Origin: Nocardioides anomalus
GTDB lineage: Bacteria > Actinomycetota > Actinomycetes > Propionibacteriales > Nocardioidaceae
Direction: 5' to 3'
DNA: 64,000 bases
Assembly: GCF_011046535.1 (NCBI RefSeq)
Contig: NZ_CP049257.1
Coordinates: 2,108,001-2,172,000 of the forward strand
Under the pieces are notes generated by a model. It was not told the origin of the DNA, did no database searches, and was given only the letters and a program-made list of their open reading frames with translations. Shown here piece by piece: positions 52,113 to 61,302 of the stretch. The translations under genes were made by a program, and so were the position numbers. Numbering within the stretch: the first letter of the stretch is position 1; each line of letters starts with the position of its first letter.

Positions 52113-52291
52113 CCGGGTCCCTCGTGGCGCTCGCGGTCGTGCTGCTGACCGTCGGCGGCGTGGCCTGGTGGGGCCTGTCCGCACCCCGCCCCACGGGCTC
52201 GCGCCTCCAGCGCTCGGCCGAGCGGGCCGATCGGCCCGGGCAGGAGCCGCGGCGCCAGCCCGGCGACGCCGGCACCGGGCTCATCCTGTGA
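52109..52291 (+). CDS. small single-pass membrane protein (second of three)
   Basis: A 60-residue protein with a transmembrane segment (LVALAVVLLTVGGVAWWGL) followed by a Pro/Arg-rich, highly charged tail (RLQRSAERADRPGQEPRRQP). Its GTG overlaps the previous stop by 4 nt. The tail looks disordered and unlike those of its two neighbours, although the membrane helix matches theirs. Confidence 0.72.
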   Translation: MTGSLVALAVVLLTVGGVAWWGLSAPRPTGSRLQRSAERADRPGQEPRRQPGDAGTGLIL

Positions 52292-52304
52292 CCAGGAGGA
52301 CGCG

Positions 52305-52487
52305 ATGACGTTCTGGATCGTGGCGGCCGCCGTGGTCGCGGTCCTGGGGGCGCTGGCCTGGTGGACCAGCGGTCGCTCGAAGCGGACCGCGTTCGACCCG
52401 CACAGCAGCCTGCTCGGGTCCGACGCCTACCGGCGCTCGGTCGAGAACCAGACGCGGTTCGACCCGGGCGGCCCGTTCAGCCAGTGA
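52305..52487 (+). CDS. small single-pass membrane protein (third of three)
   Basis: A 60-residue protein with the membrane helix IVAAAVVAVLGALAWWTSGR and a tail GSDAYRRSVENQTRFDPGGP. AGGAGG lies 5 nt before the ATG. The AWW at the helix end and the Ala-Tyr-x-Arg in the tail match the first small protein. The last 11 nt overlap the end of the convergent YbaK gene. Confidence 0.75.
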   Translation: MTFWIVAAAVVAVLGALAWWTSGRSKRTAFDPHSSLLGSDAYRRSVENQTRFDPGGPFSQ

Positions 52488-52941
52488 CGTCGGCGACGGT
52501 CGCGTCCAGCGCGACCAGCAGCGCGCCGGCGTCGACGGTGAGACCGACCCCGGGCGCGCCCGCGCCGAGGCTGATCCGCCCGCTGATGGAGGCGTCGGCC
52601 ACCACCCGGAGCGCCGTCCGGCTGCCGAGTGGCGTGATGGTCCCGCGGCGGTAGCCCGTCACGTCGTACGCCGCGTCCGCGGACGCCATGGTCAGCCGGT
52701 TGACACCCAGCAGCGCACGCAGCTGGGGCCAGGCGATCTCGCGGTCGCCGGGCACCAGCACGAAGACGTGCTCGTCCGCGCTGACGCGGACCACCATCGT
52801 CTTGACCAGCTGGTGCGGGGAGACGCCGCGGGCCGCCGCGGCCTCGGCCAAGGAGCCGACCGGCCCGTGGCGCGCCACCTCGTAGGCCAGGCCCAGCGCG
52901 TCGGCGGCGGCCGCCGCCGGGACGTCGGGGTCCGCGCTCAC
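52477..52941 (-). CDS. YbaK/EbsC-family aminoacyl-tRNA deacylase
   Basis: A 154-residue editing-domain protein that hydrolyses misacylated tRNA, usually of the YbaK, ProX or related type. Key features are SPHQLVKTMVVRVSADEHVFVLVPGDRE (near residues 41-68), where the invariant Lys lies in LVKTMV, DVTGYRRGTITPLG near 93-106, and a glycine-rich end GAPGVGLTVDAGALL. The precise amino-acid specificity is not readable. It overlaps the methyltransferase gene by 4 nt and the third miniprotein gene by 11 nt at its 3' end. Confidence 0.87.
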   Translation of the reverse strand: MSADPDVPAAAAADALGLAYEVARHGPVGSLAEAAAARGVSPHQLVKTMVVRVSADEHVFVLVPGDREIAWPQLRALLGVNRLTMASADAAYDVTGYRRGTITPLGSRTALRVVADASISGRISLGAGAPGVGLTVDAGALLVALDATVADVTG

Positions 52942-53561
52942 GCCCGCACCGCCACCGCCCGCGTGGTGAACCCCCACGGCCGGCTCGCCGCCGGGCCGGG
53001 CAGGTAGGACTGCTCGACGCCGGTGACCCGGAAGCCGGCGGCCGCCAGGAGCGCGGGCACGTCGCGGGTCAGGTGGCAGCCGCCGGCGACCCGGCGCTGC
53101 AGCGGCTCGAGGCGGCGCTGCCAGCGCGCGACCCCTGGCTCGGGCGCGAGCCCGTGCTCCAGGACGTGCAGCGTGCCACCGGGGCGCAGCACGCGGCGCA
53201 CCTCGCCCAGGGCGGTGGCCGGGTCGGGGAGGGTGCAGAGCGTGAACGTCGCCAGCGCCGCGTCGTACGTCGCGTCGGGGGCCTCGAGCCGCTGGCCGTC
53301 GAGGCCGGTGCGCTCGACGGGCACGGGTGAGCCCGCGCGCCGCCCGGCGGAGAGCGCCCACGCGCGCTCGGACGGCTCGACGGCGTCGACCGCGGTGACG
53401 GCGTCCGGGTAGGCGCCGACGTTCAGGCCGCTGCCGAAGCCGACCTCGAGCAGCCGGCCGGAGAGCCCGGCGCAGACCTGCTCGCGCAGCCGCATGACCG
53501 GGCGGGTCGAGAGGGAGCGGTCGACGCAGTGCGGCAGCACGCGCTCGGACCACCAGCCCAC
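52938..53561 (-). CDS. class I SAM-dependent methyltransferase
   Basis: A 207-residue methyltransferase of the UbiE/COQ5-like group. The SAM-binding motif LLEVGFGSGLNVGAYP is at residues 37-52, the acidic strand-2 end is VEPSERAWALS near 61, TFTLCTLPDPATALGEVRRVLRPGG is near 105-129, and HVLEHGL follows. The substrate is unknown. It is divergent from dop with 28 nt between start codons and is co-transcribed with the YbaK gene. Confidence 0.87.
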   Translation of the reverse strand: MGWWSERVLPHCVDRSLSTRPVMRLREQVCAGLSGRLLEVGFGSGLNVGAYPDAVTAVDAVEPSERAWALSAGRRAGSPVPVERTGLDGQRLEAPDATYDAALATFTLCTLPDPATALGEVRRVLRPGGTLHVLEHGLAPEPGVARWQRRLEPLQRRVAGGCHLTRDVPALLAAAGFRVTGVEQSYLPGPAASRPWGFTTRAVAVRA

Positions 53562-53577
53562 GTCCTGACGCTACCCG

Positions 53578-53583
53578 TACGCT
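53578..53583 (+). promoter_or_regulatory. putative -10 box, dop
   Basis: TACGCT ends exactly 6 nt before the ATG of dop, predicting a leaderless transcript. Confidence 0.45.
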
Positions 53584-53589
53584 GAACGC

Positions 53590-55098
53590 ATGTCGGTCCG
53601 ACGGGTCATGGGCACGGAGGTCGAGTACGGCATCTCGGTGGTCGGCCAGCCGCTGGCCAACCCGATGGTCGCGTCCTCGCAGGTCGTGAACGCCTACGCC
53701 TCGGCCACGGTGCGCGCCCGGCGTGCCCGGTGGGACTTCGAGGAGGAGTCACCGCTGCGCGACGCCCGCGGCTTCGACATGTCGCGCCAGATCGCGGACC
53801 CGAGCCAGCTCACCGACGAGGACCTCGGGCTGGCCAACGTCATCCTCACCAACGGGGCCCGGCTCTACGTCGACCACGCCCACCCGGAGTACTCCACGCC
53901 CGAGGTCACCACGCCGCGCGACATCGTGCGCTGGGACAAGGCGGGGGAGCAGGTCATGCTCGACGCCGCGCGGCGGGCCGGCCAGCTGCCCGGGGGCACG
54001 GCGATCGTGCTCTACAAGAACAACACCGACAACAAGGGCGCGTCGTACGGCGCGCACGAGAACTACCTGATGCGGCGCTCCACGCCGTTCGCCGACATCG
54101 TGCGGCACCTGACGCCGTTCTTCGTGAGCCGCCAGGTCGTCACCGGCGCCGGCCGGGTCGGGATGGGCCAGGACGGGCGCGAGCACGGTTACCAGATCAG
54201 CCAGCGCGCGGACTTCTTCGAGGTCGAGGTCGGCCTGGAGACCACCCTCAAGCGGCCGATCATCAACACCCGCGACGAGCCGCACGCCGACCCGGAGAAG
54301 TACCGCCGCCTGCACGTCATCATCGGCGACGCCAACCTGGCCGAGGTCTCGACGTACCTCAAGATCGGCACCACCGCGCTGGTCCTGGCCATGATCGAGG
54401 ACCGCTACCTCTCCCGCGACCTCACCGTCGACGGCCCGGTCGCCGCCCTGCGCGCGGTCTCGCACGACCCGACGCTCAAGCAGACGATCACGCTGGCCGA
54501 CGGCCGCACGCTCACCGGCGTCCAGCTGCAGCTGGAGTACCTCGACCTGGCCAAGAAGTACGTCGAGGACCGGCTCGGCGCCGACGCCGACGAGCAGACC
54601 CTCGACGTCCTGGCGCGCTGGGAGTCGGTGCTGGACCGGCTCGAGCGTGACCCGATGCTGTGCGCCTCCGAGCTGGACTGGGTGGCCAAGCTCAAGCTGC
54701 TCGAGCAGTACCGCTCGCGCGACGGCCTGGACTGGGACGACGCCAAGCTGCAGCTCATCGACTACCAGTACTCCGACATCCGGCCCGAGAAGGGGCTCTA
54801 CAACAAGCTCGCCGCGGCGGGCCGGATCGAACGGCTGCTCGACGACGCCGAGGTCGACGCGGCCATGCACGACCCGCCGGAGGACACCCGCGCGTACTTC
54901 CGCGGCCGCTGCCTGGAGAAGTTCGCCCCCGAGGTCGCCGCGGCGTCGTGGGACTCGGTCATCTTCGACCTGCCCGGGCGCGAGTCGCTGCAGCGGGTGC
55001 CGACCATCGACCCGCTGCGCGGCAGCAAGGCGCACGTCGGGGAGCTGCTGGACCGCTCCGAGACGGCCGAGGCCCTGGTCGCCGAGCTGACCCGCTGA
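53590..55098 (+). CDS. dop: Pup deamidase/depupylase
   Basis: A 502-residue carboxylate-amine-ligase-fold enzyme that removes Pup from substrates and, where Pup ends in Gln, deamidates it. The N-terminal GTEVEYGI motif is at residues 8-15. A Dop-specific loop follows ([19 protein letters not shown], about 41-59). The catalytic Asp95 is in [15 protein letters not shown], and [18 protein letters not shown] is near 236-253. Length and loop separate it from PafA. Here Pup already ends in Glu, so only the depupylase activity should be essential. Confidence 0.95.
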   Translation: MSVRRVMGTEVEYGISVVGQPLANPMVASSQVVNAYASATVRARRARWDFEEESPLRDARGFDMSRQIADPSQLTDEDLGLANVILTNGARLYVDHAHPEYSTPEVTTPRDIVRWDKAGEQVMLDAARRAGQLPGGTAIVLYKNNTDNKGASYGAHENYLMRRSTPFADIVRHLTPFFVSRQVVTGAGRVGMGQDGREHGYQISQRADFFEVEVGLETTLKRPIINTRDEPHADPEKYRRLHVIIGDANLAEVSTYLKIGTTALVLAMIEDRYLSRDLTVDGPVAALRAVSHDPTLKQTITLADGRTLTGVQLQLEYLDLAKKYVEDRLGADADEQTLDVLARWESVLDRLERDPMLCASELDWVAKLKLLEQYRSRDGLDWDDAKLQLIDYQYSDIRPEKGLYNKLAAAGRIERLLDDAEVDAAMHDPPEDTRAYFRGRCLEKFAPEVAAASWDSVIFDLPGRESLQRVPTIDPLRGSKAHVGELLDRSETAEALVAELTR

Positions 55099-55149
55099 GC
55101 CACCCGGTCCGGAACGCCACACCGTCCCCCGACTGTGGGTGGTGGCGGC

Positions 55150-55155
55150 TAGGTT
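55150..55155 (+). promoter_or_regulatory. putative -10 box, pup-prcB-prcA
   Basis: TAGGTT ends exactly 6 nt before the ATG of pup. It suggests a leaderless transcript for pup-prcB-prcA separate from dop. Confidence 0.45.
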
Positions 55156-55161
55156 GGAGCC

Positions 55162-55359
55162 ATGGCCCAGGAGCAGAAGCAGCCGCGCAAGTCCTCGGAG
55201 ACGGAGGAGGCGCCGCAGGACGTCACCGAGACCGACGTCGCCGAGCGCAAGGAGGCGCTGGACGACGACGTCGACGCGATCCTCGACGAGATCGACGACG
55301 TGCTCGAGACCAACGCCGAGGACTTCGTGAAGTCGTTCATCCAGAAGGGCGGCGAGTGA
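55162..55359 (+). CDS. pup: prokaryotic ubiquitin-like protein Pup
   Basis: A 65-residue, mostly disordered modifier that is ligated through its C-terminal Glu to lysines of target proteins. The C-terminal helix [20 protein letters not shown] (residues 35-54) binds the Mpa coiled coil. The tail is [11 protein letters not shown], ending in Glu and not Gln, so the gene product is ligation-competent without deamidation. The stop codon overlaps the prcB start. Confidence 0.97.
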   Translation: MAQEQKQPRKSSETEEAPQDVTETDVAERKEALDDDVDAILDEIDDVLETNAEDFVKSFIQKGGE

Positions 55360-56228
55360 GCACCACCGACCCTCGCCTCCCCGCGGCGTACCTCCAGCCC
55401 GGCGTGTCCTCGTTCGCCGACTTCCTGGCCGACCAGGCGCCCGACCTGCTGCCCGCGCGCCGCGCGGTCCCGCAGGGCAACGCCGGCGACCTGGCGCCGC
55501 ACGGCACGACCATCGTGGCCGCGACGTTCCCCGGCGGTGTGGTGATGGCCGGTGACCGGCGCGCCACCATGGGCAACGTCATCGCCCAGCGCGACATCGA
55601 GAAGGTCTTCCCGGCCGACGAGTTCTCCGCGGTCGGCATCGCCGGCACGGCCGGGATCGCGGTCGAGATGGTGCGGCTGTTCCAGGTCGAGCTCGAGCAC
55701 TACGAGAAGATCGAGGGCACCACGCTCTCCCTCGACGGCAAGGCCAACCGGCTCTCCGCGCTCATCCGCGGCAACCTGGGCATGGCCATGCAGGGCCTGG
55801 CCGTCGTCCCGCTCTTCGCCGGCTTCGACCTCGACACCGGCCAGGGCCGGATCTTCAGCTACGACGTCACCGGCGGCCGCTACGAGGAGACCGCGTTCCA
55901 CTCCGTGGGCTCCGGCTCGATGTTCGCCCGCGGTGCGCTGAAGAAGCTCTACCGCGGCGACCTCGAGGTCACCGGCGCGGTGGAGGTCGTGGTCCAGGCG
56001 CTCTACGACGCCGCCGACGACGACTCCGCCACCGGCGGGCCCGACCTGACCCGCCGGATCTTCCCGGTCGTGCAGATCATCACCGTCGAGGGCGGCCGAC
56101 GACTCGCCGACGACGAGGTGGCCGAGGTGGCCGACCGCGTCATCGCGGCCCGGATGACCCGGCCCGACGGCCCGGCCGCGCCGCTGACCACGAGCTCGAC
56201 GGCCACGACGGGGGGTGCCTCGGCATGA
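55356..56228 (+). CDS. prcB: proteasome subunit beta
   Basis: A 290-residue catalytic subunit of the 20S proteasome. A 50-residue propeptide ends in APHG, and cleavage exposes the nucleophile Thr51 ([21 protein letters not shown]). The catalytic Asp/Lys equivalents are in GDRRAT (near 67) and [10 protein letters not shown] (near 83). GTGA overlap with pup and ATGA overlap with prcA indicate translational coupling for stoichiometric assembly. Confidence 0.96.
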   Translation: MSTTDPRLPAAYLQPGVSSFADFLADQAPDLLPARRAVPQGNAGDLAPHGTTIVAATFPGGVVMAGDRRATMGNVIAQRDIEKVFPADEFSAVGIAGTAGIAVEMVRLFQVELEHYEKIEGTTLSLDGKANRLSALIRGNLGMAMQGLAVVPLFAGFDLDTGQGRIFSYDVTGGRYEETAFHSVGSGSMFARGALKKLYRGDLEVTGAVEVVVQALYDAADDDSATGGPDLTRRIFPVVQIITVEGGRRLADDEVAEVADRVIAARMTRPDGPAAPLTTSSTATTGGASA

Positions 56229-57169
56229 GCATGCCGTTCTACGTCTCGCCCGAGCAGCTGATGAAGGACCGGGCCGACTTCGCGCGCAAGGGCATCTCAC
56301 GCGGGCGGTCCATGGTCGCGGTGCAGTACGCCGACGGCATCCTGCTGGCCTCGGAGAACGTCTCCCAGGCCCTGCACAAGATCTCCGAGATCTACGACCG
56401 CATCGCCTTCGCCGCGGTCGGGCGCTACAACGAGTTCGAGAACCTCCGCATCGCCGGCGTCCGGCTGGCCGACATGCGCGGCTACGCCTACGACCGCCGC
56501 GACGTCACCGGGCGCGGGCTGGCCAACGCCTACGCCCAGACCCTCGGCACGATCTTCTCCAGCGGCGGCGAGAAGCCCTACGAGGTCGAGATCTTCGTGG
56601 CCGAGATCGGCGACACCGCCGAGCAGGACCAGATCTACCGGCTGACCTACGACGGCCAGGTGGCCGACGAGCACGGCTACGCCGTCGTCGGCGGCGCCGC
56701 CGACGTCGTCTCGGCCTACCTGTCCGAGCACTACCGCGAGGGCGCGACGCTGACCGAGGCGGTCACGCTCGCGGTGTCCGCGCTCGGCCGCACCGCCAAC
56801 GAGCGCGGCGAGTCCGACGACCGCACCATCCCGGTCAAGGACCTCGAGGTGGCCGTGCTCGACCGGACCCGCGCGCGGCCGCGCAAGTTCAGCCGGATCG
56901 GGCCCCACCGGCTCGAGTCGTTGCTCGGCGACCGCGGCCCGACGGAGTCCAACCCGGTCAAGGAGGGCACGGAGCGCACCGAGGAAGGCACCGAGGAGCA
57001 CACCGAGCACCCGCCCGGCCCGGCCTCCTCCGACGTCACCCCGGATGATCCCGCCGACCCCACCGACCAGACCTCGGGCGACGTGCCGCCGCTCGTGGAC
57101 CCAGTGGCGCCGCCACCCCCGCCGTCCTCCCCGGGCGAGGGCGACGACCGGCCTCCGGTGGCGCCCTGA
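56225..57169 (+). CDS. prcA: proteasome subunit alpha
   Basis: A 314-residue alpha subunit that forms the outer gated rings. The gating N-terminus is [20 protein letters not shown], followed by the alpha-subunit core ([23 protein letters not shown] near residues 24-46). The core ends near residue 245. The last 70 residues form a disordered acidic and proline-rich tail ([18 protein letters not shown], then [18 protein letters not shown]), longer than in mycobacterial PrcA. An ATG two codons downstream is an alternative start. Confidence 0.95.
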   Translation: MSMPFYVSPEQLMKDRADFARKGISRGRSMVAVQYADGILLASENVSQALHKISEIYDRIAFAAVGRYNEFENLRIAGVRLADMRGYAYDRRDVTGRGLANAYAQTLGTIFSSGGEKPYEVEIFVAEIGDTAEQDQIYRLTYDGQVADEHGYAVVGGAADVVSAYLSEHYREGATLTEAVTLAVSALGRTANERGESDDRTIPVKDLEVAVLDRTRARPRKFSRIGPHRLESLLGDRGPTESNPVKEGTERTEEGTEEHTEHPPGPASSDVTPDDPADPTDQTSGDVPPLVDPVAPPPPPSSPGEGDDRPPVAP

Positions 57170-57717
57170 GCGACGCACGGGCCTGGACGAGCGTCGGGCC
57201 CGACCGGCCGGCACACGACGGGTTCCTGCGGATCGTGCAGCGCACCGTCCGGCTCCCCGACGGCACCGAGGCGGTCTGGGAGCTCGACGACACCCCGGCC
57301 ACCGTCACCGTGCTGCCGCTGACGCCCGACGGCGACGTCGTGTGCGTCGAGCAGTTCCGGCCCGGCCCCGACGTGGTCCGCCTCTCGCCGCCCGGTGGCT
57401 TCGTCGACGACGGCGAGGACCCGGTGGCGGCCGGTCTGCGCGAGCTGCGCGAGGAGACCGGCTACGTCGCGGACTCGGCCGAGCTCGTGGTCACGGCGCC
57501 GGTCAACAACAAGACCCACCCGCGCCACGTCGTGGTCGCGCGCGGCTGCCGGCTGGCGGGGGACCAGGAGCTGGACGACCTCGAGGACATCACGGTCCGC
57601 CTCGTCGGCGTGGGTGAGCTGCGGGCCGAGCTGCGGGCCGGGCGGCTCGGTGCGGCCCTCGAGACCTACCTGGCCCTCGACCACGCCGGGCTGTTGACCC
57701 CCGGTGCTGCGCCCTGA
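57166..57717 (+). CDS. NUDIX hydrolase (ADP-ribose pyrophosphatase-like)
   Basis: A NUDIX enzyme of about 183 residues. The Nudix box [20 protein letters not shown] begins near residue 84 counted from the CTG start, and the ensuing EETGYV completes the GX5EX7REUXEEXGU pattern. It probably hydrolyses ADP-ribose or a related nucleoside diphosphate. The first standard start is a GTG at 57235, but the frame upstream encodes a sensible N-terminus ([20 protein letters not shown]) back to a CTG that overlaps the prcA stop (CTGA). No ATG, GTG or TTG exists there, so a CTG start is proposed. The insertion of this gene between prcA and pafA is unusual. Confidence 0.83.
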   Translation: MSDARAWTSVGPDRPAHDGFLRIVQRTVRLPDGTEAVWELDDTPATVTVLPLTPDGDVVCVEQFRPGPDVVRLSPPGGFVDDGEDPVAAGLRELREETGYVADSAELVVTAPVNNKTHPRHVVVARGCRLAGDQELDDLEDITVRLVGVGELRAELRAGRLGAALETYLALDHAGLLTPGAAP

Positions 57718-57721
57718 CCCG

Positions 57722-57727
57722 TAGGGT
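57722..57727 (+). promoter_or_regulatory. putative -10 box, pafA
   Basis: TAGGGT ends exactly 6 nt before the GTG of pafA, predicting a leaderless transcript. Confidence 0.45.
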
Positions 57728-57733
57728 TGTGGT

Positions 57734-59095
57734 GTGGACCGCCGGATCTTCGGGATCGAGAACGAGTACGGCGTCACCTGCACGTTCAAGGGCCAGCGTC
57801 GGCTGAGCCCCGACGAGGTCGCCCGCTACCTGTTCCGCAAGGTGGTGAGCTGGGGTCGCAGCAGCAACGTCTTCCTGCGCAACGGCGCCCGGCTGTACCT
57901 CGACGTGGGCTCGCACCCGGAGTACGCCACGCCCGAGTGCGACGACGTCGTCGAGCTGGTCACCCACGACAAGGCGGGGGAGCGGGTCCTGGAGGGGCTG
58001 CTCCTCGACGCCGAGCAGCGGCTGCACGACGAGGGCATCGCGGGCGAGATCTACCTGTTCAAGAACAACACCGACTCCGCGGGCAACTCCTACGGCTGCC
58101 ACGAGAACTACCTCGTGGGCCGCGCCGGTGAGTTCAGCCGCCTGGCCGACGTCCTCATCCCGTTCCTGGTCACCCGCCAGATCGTGGTCGGCGCCGGCAA
58201 GATCACCCAGACGCCCCGCGGCGCGTCGTACAGCGTCTCGCAGCGCGCCGAGCACATCTGGGAGGGCGTCTCCAGCGCCACCACCCGCTCGCGCCCGATC
58301 ATCAACACCCGCGACGAGCCGCACGCCGATGCCGAGAAGTACCGCCGCCTGCACGTCATCGTCGGCGACTCCAACATGAGCGAGACCACCACCATGCTCA
58401 AGGTGGCCTCCTGCGACCTGGTGCTGCGGATGATCGAGGAGGGCGTGGTGATGCGCGACCTCACGATGGAGAACCCCATCCGGGCCATCCGCGAGATCAG
58501 CCACGACGTCACCGGCCGCCGGAAGGTCCGCCTGGCCAACGGTCGCGAGGCCAGCGCGCTGGAGATCCAGGGCGAGTACCTCGCCAAGGCCCGCGACTTC
58601 GTCGACCGCCGCCAGATCAGCACCCCGACCATCGAGGCCGCCCTCGACCTCTGGGAGCGCGGCCTCAAGGCCGTCGAGTCCGACGACCTCGGCCTGGTCG
58701 ACCGCGAGATCGACTGGGTCATCAAGTGGAAGCTGATCGACCGCTACCGCGCCAAGCACGGCCTGCCCCTCGGCCACCCCCGCATCGCCCAGCTCGACCT
58801 GGCCTACCACGACATCCACCGCGGCCGCGGCCTCTACTACCTGCTGGAGAAGCGCGGCGCCGTCGCCCGCGTCACCAGCGACCTGAAGATCTTCGAGGCC
58901 AAGTCCGTCCCGCCCCAGAACACCCGCGCCCGCCTGCGCGGTGAGTTCATCCGCCGCGCCCAGGAGCGCCGGCGCGACTTCACCGTCGACTGGGTCCACC
59001 TCAAGCTCAACGACCAGGCCCAGCGCACCGTCCTCTGCAAGGACCCCTTCCGCGCCCACGACGAGCGCGTGCAGAGGCTCATCGACGGCATGTGA
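57734..59095 (+). CDS. pafA: Pup-protein ligase
   Basis: A 453-residue enzyme that uses ATP to activate the C-terminal Glu of Pup and attach it to substrate lysines. It is a carboxylate-amine ligase related to glutamine synthetase. The N-terminal motif is FGIENEYGV at residues 6-14, the catalytic Asp57 is in [36 protein letters not shown] is near 103, and the C-terminal beta domain has the basic [12 protein letters not shown] end. It lacks the Dop loop. A hairpin follows the stop codon. Confidence 0.96.
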   Translation: MDRRIFGIENEYGVTCTFKGQRRLSPDEVARYLFRKVVSWGRSSNVFLRNGARLYLDVGSHPEYATPECDDVVELVTHDKAGERVLEGLLLDAEQRLHDEGIAGEIYLFKNNTDSAGNSYGCHENYLVGRAGEFSRLADVLIPFLVTRQIVVGAGKITQTPRGASYSVSQRAEHIWEGVSSATTRSRPIINTRDEPHADAEKYRRLHVIVGDSNMSETTTMLKVASCDLVLRMIEEGVVMRDLTMENPIRAIREISHDVTGRRKVRLANGREASALEIQGEYLAKARDFVDRRQISTPTIEAALDLWERGLKAVESDDLGLVDREIDWVIKWKLIDRYRAKHGLPLGHPRIAQLDLAYHDIHRGRGLYYLLEKRGAVARVTSDLKIFEAKSVPPQNTRARLRGEFIRRAQERRRDFTVDWVHLKLNDQAQRTVLCKDPFRAHDERVQRLIDGM

Positions 59096-59133
59096 GGAGG
59101 CCGCGCCTCGCGGGATGCCGCCGGCGCGCCTCC
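59096..59133 (+). terminator. hairpin terminator after pafA
   Basis: GGAGGCCGCGCC (59096-59107) pairs with GGCGCGCCTCC (59123-59133), 11 bp with one bulged base, immediately after the pafA stop. Confidence 0.55.
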
Positions 59134-59252
59134 ACGCCCGCCCGCGGTGGCGGGGGGCGGGTCCCTGCACAGGACCGGCCGCCGGGCCGGGGTCGTCACC
59201 CGGACCGTGCGTGCCGTTGCGGGGCGGGGCGGGCGGCGTCGTACCGACCGCG

Positions 59253-59284
59253 TTTGTCCAGTTCTCAGGCTCGGCCATTAGGGT
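59253..59284 (+). promoter_or_regulatory. putative promoter, FKBP lipoprotein gene
   Basis: A -35-like TTGTCC (59254-59259) and a -10 TAGGGT (59279-59284) end exactly 6 nt before the GTG at 59291. The rest of the 195-nt gap from 59096 holds the pafA hairpin and GC-rich sequence with no other visible feature. Confidence 0.45.
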
Positions 59285-59290
59285 TCCGGC

Positions 59291-60295
59291 GTGCTCCTGA
59301 CAGGTCGCCCTGCCTCGCGGACGCGGTCGCGCGCCCGACGGCTCGCCACGATCCCGGCCCTGCTGGCCTGCGCCGCGCTGGTGCTCAGCGCGTGCGGTGA
59401 CGACGGCGGCGGGGGCGGCGACGACCCGCTGGGCGTCAGCGAGGGCGCGGCGGAGCGGCTGGACGCGGTCACCATCTCCGGGGACGTCGGCACGGCGCCG
59501 GAGGTGAAGTGGAAGGGCGAGATGCAGGCCGGCAAGGTCGAGACCGAGACCCTGACCGAGGGCGACGGTGACGCGCTCAAGGGCCAGGACGACGTCATGG
59601 CCCAGCTGTGGATCGGCAACGGCTACTCCCAGCGCGAGGTCTACAGCACCTACACCGACAAGAAGGCCGAGCTGCTGACGGTCAACAACCAGCTGCCGGA
59701 CTTCCTGGCGGGGATCCGCGACGCGAAGATCGGCAGCCGGCTGGCCATCACGGCCTCGGCGGAGGAGATGTTCGGCCAGGCCGGCAACTCCCAGCTCGAC
59801 ATCGGCAACAAGGACTCCGTGCTGGTCATCGTGGACCTGGTCTCCAAGGTCCTGGACAAGCCGGAGGGCGAACAGACGGCGTACCCGGCCTGGATGCCCA
59901 AGCCCAACTTCGAGAAGGGCGTCATCAAGAGCTGGGACTTCACCGGCACGCCGCAGCCCACCGACAAGCTCCTGCGCACCCAGCTGATCAAGGGCACCGG
60001 CCCCCGGGTCAAGAAGGGCCAGACCATCGCGGTCCGCTACCTCGGGCAGGCGTTCGGGGGCGACAAGCCGTTCGACCAGAACTACGGCGACGACGGCCAG
60101 GGCGCCCCGACGACGTTCAGCATCGGCACCGGCGCGGTCATCAAGGGCTGGGACCAGGGCCTGGAGGGCGTGCCCGTGGGCTCGCGCGTGGTCCTCGAGG
60201 TCCCGCCGGACCTGGGGTACGGCGAGCAGGGCAGCGACGGCATCCCGGCCAACGCGACGCTGGTCTTCATGATCGACGTGCTGGGCGCCGCCTGA
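59291..60295 (+). CDS. FKBP-type peptidyl-prolyl isomerase lipoprotein
   Basis: A 334-residue exported lipoprotein. The basic N-terminus and hydrophobic stretch (LATIPALLACAALVLSACGDD) end in an LSAC lipobox with Cys near residue 35. Two FKBP-like modules follow: a degenerate one (about 60-190) and a canonical one (about 225-334) with GQTIAVRYLGQAFGG, GAVIKGWDQGLEGVPVGSRVVLEVP and DLGYGEQGSDGIPANATLVF. It should assist folding of exported proteins. Its place between pafA and pafB is common in actinobacteria. Confidence 0.92.
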   Translation: MLLTGRPASRTRSRARRLATIPALLACAALVLSACGDDGGGGGDDPLGVSEGAAERLDAVTISGDVGTAPEVKWKGEMQAGKVETETLTEGDGDALKGQDDVMAQLWIGNGYSQREVYSTYTDKKAELLTVNNQLPDFLAGIRDAKIGSRLAITASAEEMFGQAGNSQLDIGNKDSVLVIVDLVSKVLDKPEGEQTAYPAWMPKPNFEKGVIKSWDFTGTPQPTDKLLRTQLIKGTGPRVKKGQTIAVRYLGQAFGGDKPFDQNYGDDGQGAPTTFSIGTGAVIKGWDQGLEGVPVGSRVVLEVPPDLGYGEQGSDGIPANATLVFMIDVLGAA

Positions 60296-60339
60296 ATGTC
60301 GTGAGGGGTCCGGCCGCCCGAGGTGGCAGGATCTGAGCC

Positions 60340-61302
60340 ATGGCGGCGGAGAAGAGCGAACGGCTCCTCAACCTGCTGATCATGCTGCTGGTGCAGCGCA
60401 CCTACGTCGCCAAGGAGCGGATCCGCGAGATCCTCTACCCGGGGTCGACGCCGGAGGCGTTCGAGAAGATGTTCGAGCGCGACAAGGACGAGCTGCGCAG
60501 CCTGGGCGTGCCCATCGAGGTGGGCCAGATGGACGCCTTCTTCGACGACGAGCCGGGCTACCGGATCCGCCCCGACGAGTTCGCGCTGCCCGACATCAGC
60601 CTGACCGCCGACGAGGCCGCCGTGGTGGGCCTGGCCACCAAGGTCTGGCAGCACGCCCGGCTGGCCGAGGCGACGACCGAGGCGGTCCGCAAGCTGACCG
60701 CGCTCGGGGTCGACGTCGACCTCGGCGCGCTCGACATCGTCGAGCCGCGGCTCAGCGCGGACGAGCCGTCGTTCGACGTGTTCTGGGAGGCCACCCAGGA
60801 CCGCGTGCCGGTGGTCTTCGACTACGTGCGCTCGGGCGAGACCGAGCAGCGCACCCGCCACCTCCAGCCCTGGGGCGTGGCCCGCTACTCCGGGCGGTGG
60901 TACGTCGTCGGCTTCGACACCGACCGCCGGGCCGAGCGGATCTTCCGGCTCTCGCGGGTGGTCGGCAAGGCCACCAAGCGGGGCCGGCCGGGCTCCTACG
61001 AAATCCCGCCCGGGACCGACGTGAGCGAGGTGGCCCGCCGCCTCGCGCCCGAGCCGTCCACCACCCGTGTGGTCCTGCTGGTCCGCAAGGGCGCCGGCCA
61101 CACCTTGCGCCGCGGCGCGGACAGCGTGGAGGAGGGCGTGCCCGGCCCCGACACCGAGTCCACCTGGGACCGGCTGGTCCTCGAGCGCGGCTCGGTCGGG
61201 CTGGCCGACGAGGTCCTGGGCTACGGCGCGGACGCCTACGTCGAGGAGCCCGTGGCCCTGCGCGAGGCGGTCGTGGGCCGGTTGCGGGAGGCCGTAGCGT
61301 GA
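60340..61302 (+). CDS. pafB: WYL-domain transcriptional activator PafB
   Basis: A 320-residue regulator with an N-terminal winged helix ([24 protein letters not shown] near residues 7-30), a linker domain ([19 protein letters not shown]) and a WYL ligand domain. [12 protein letters not shown] (near 185-196) corresponds to the WYL signature. With PafC it activates the LexA-independent DNA-damage regulon in mycobacteria, responding through the WYL domains. It overlaps pafC by 4 nt (GTGA). Confidence 0.93.
   Translation: MAAEKSERLLNLLIMLLVQRTYVAKERIREILYPGSTPEAFEKMFERDKDELRSLGVPIEVGQMDAFFDDEPGYRIRPDEFALPDISLTADEAAVVGLATKVWQHARLAEATTEAVRKLTALGVDVDLGALDIVEPRLSADEPSFDVFWEATQDRVPVVFDYVRSGETEQRTRHLQPWGVARYSGRWYVVGFDTDRRAERIFRLSRVVGKATKRGRPGSYEIPPGTDVSEVARRLAPEPSTTRVVLLVRKGAGHTLRRGADSVEEGVPGPDTESTWDRLVLERGSVGLADEVLGYGADAYVEEPVALREAVVGRLREAVA

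Noticed and set aside
59254..59284. Damage-inducible promoter for the FKBP gene based on TTGTCC
   Set aside because: The bases after TTGTC and the 19-bp spacing to TAGGGT do not match the published LexA-independent damage motif as I know it. An ordinary leaderless promoter explains it.
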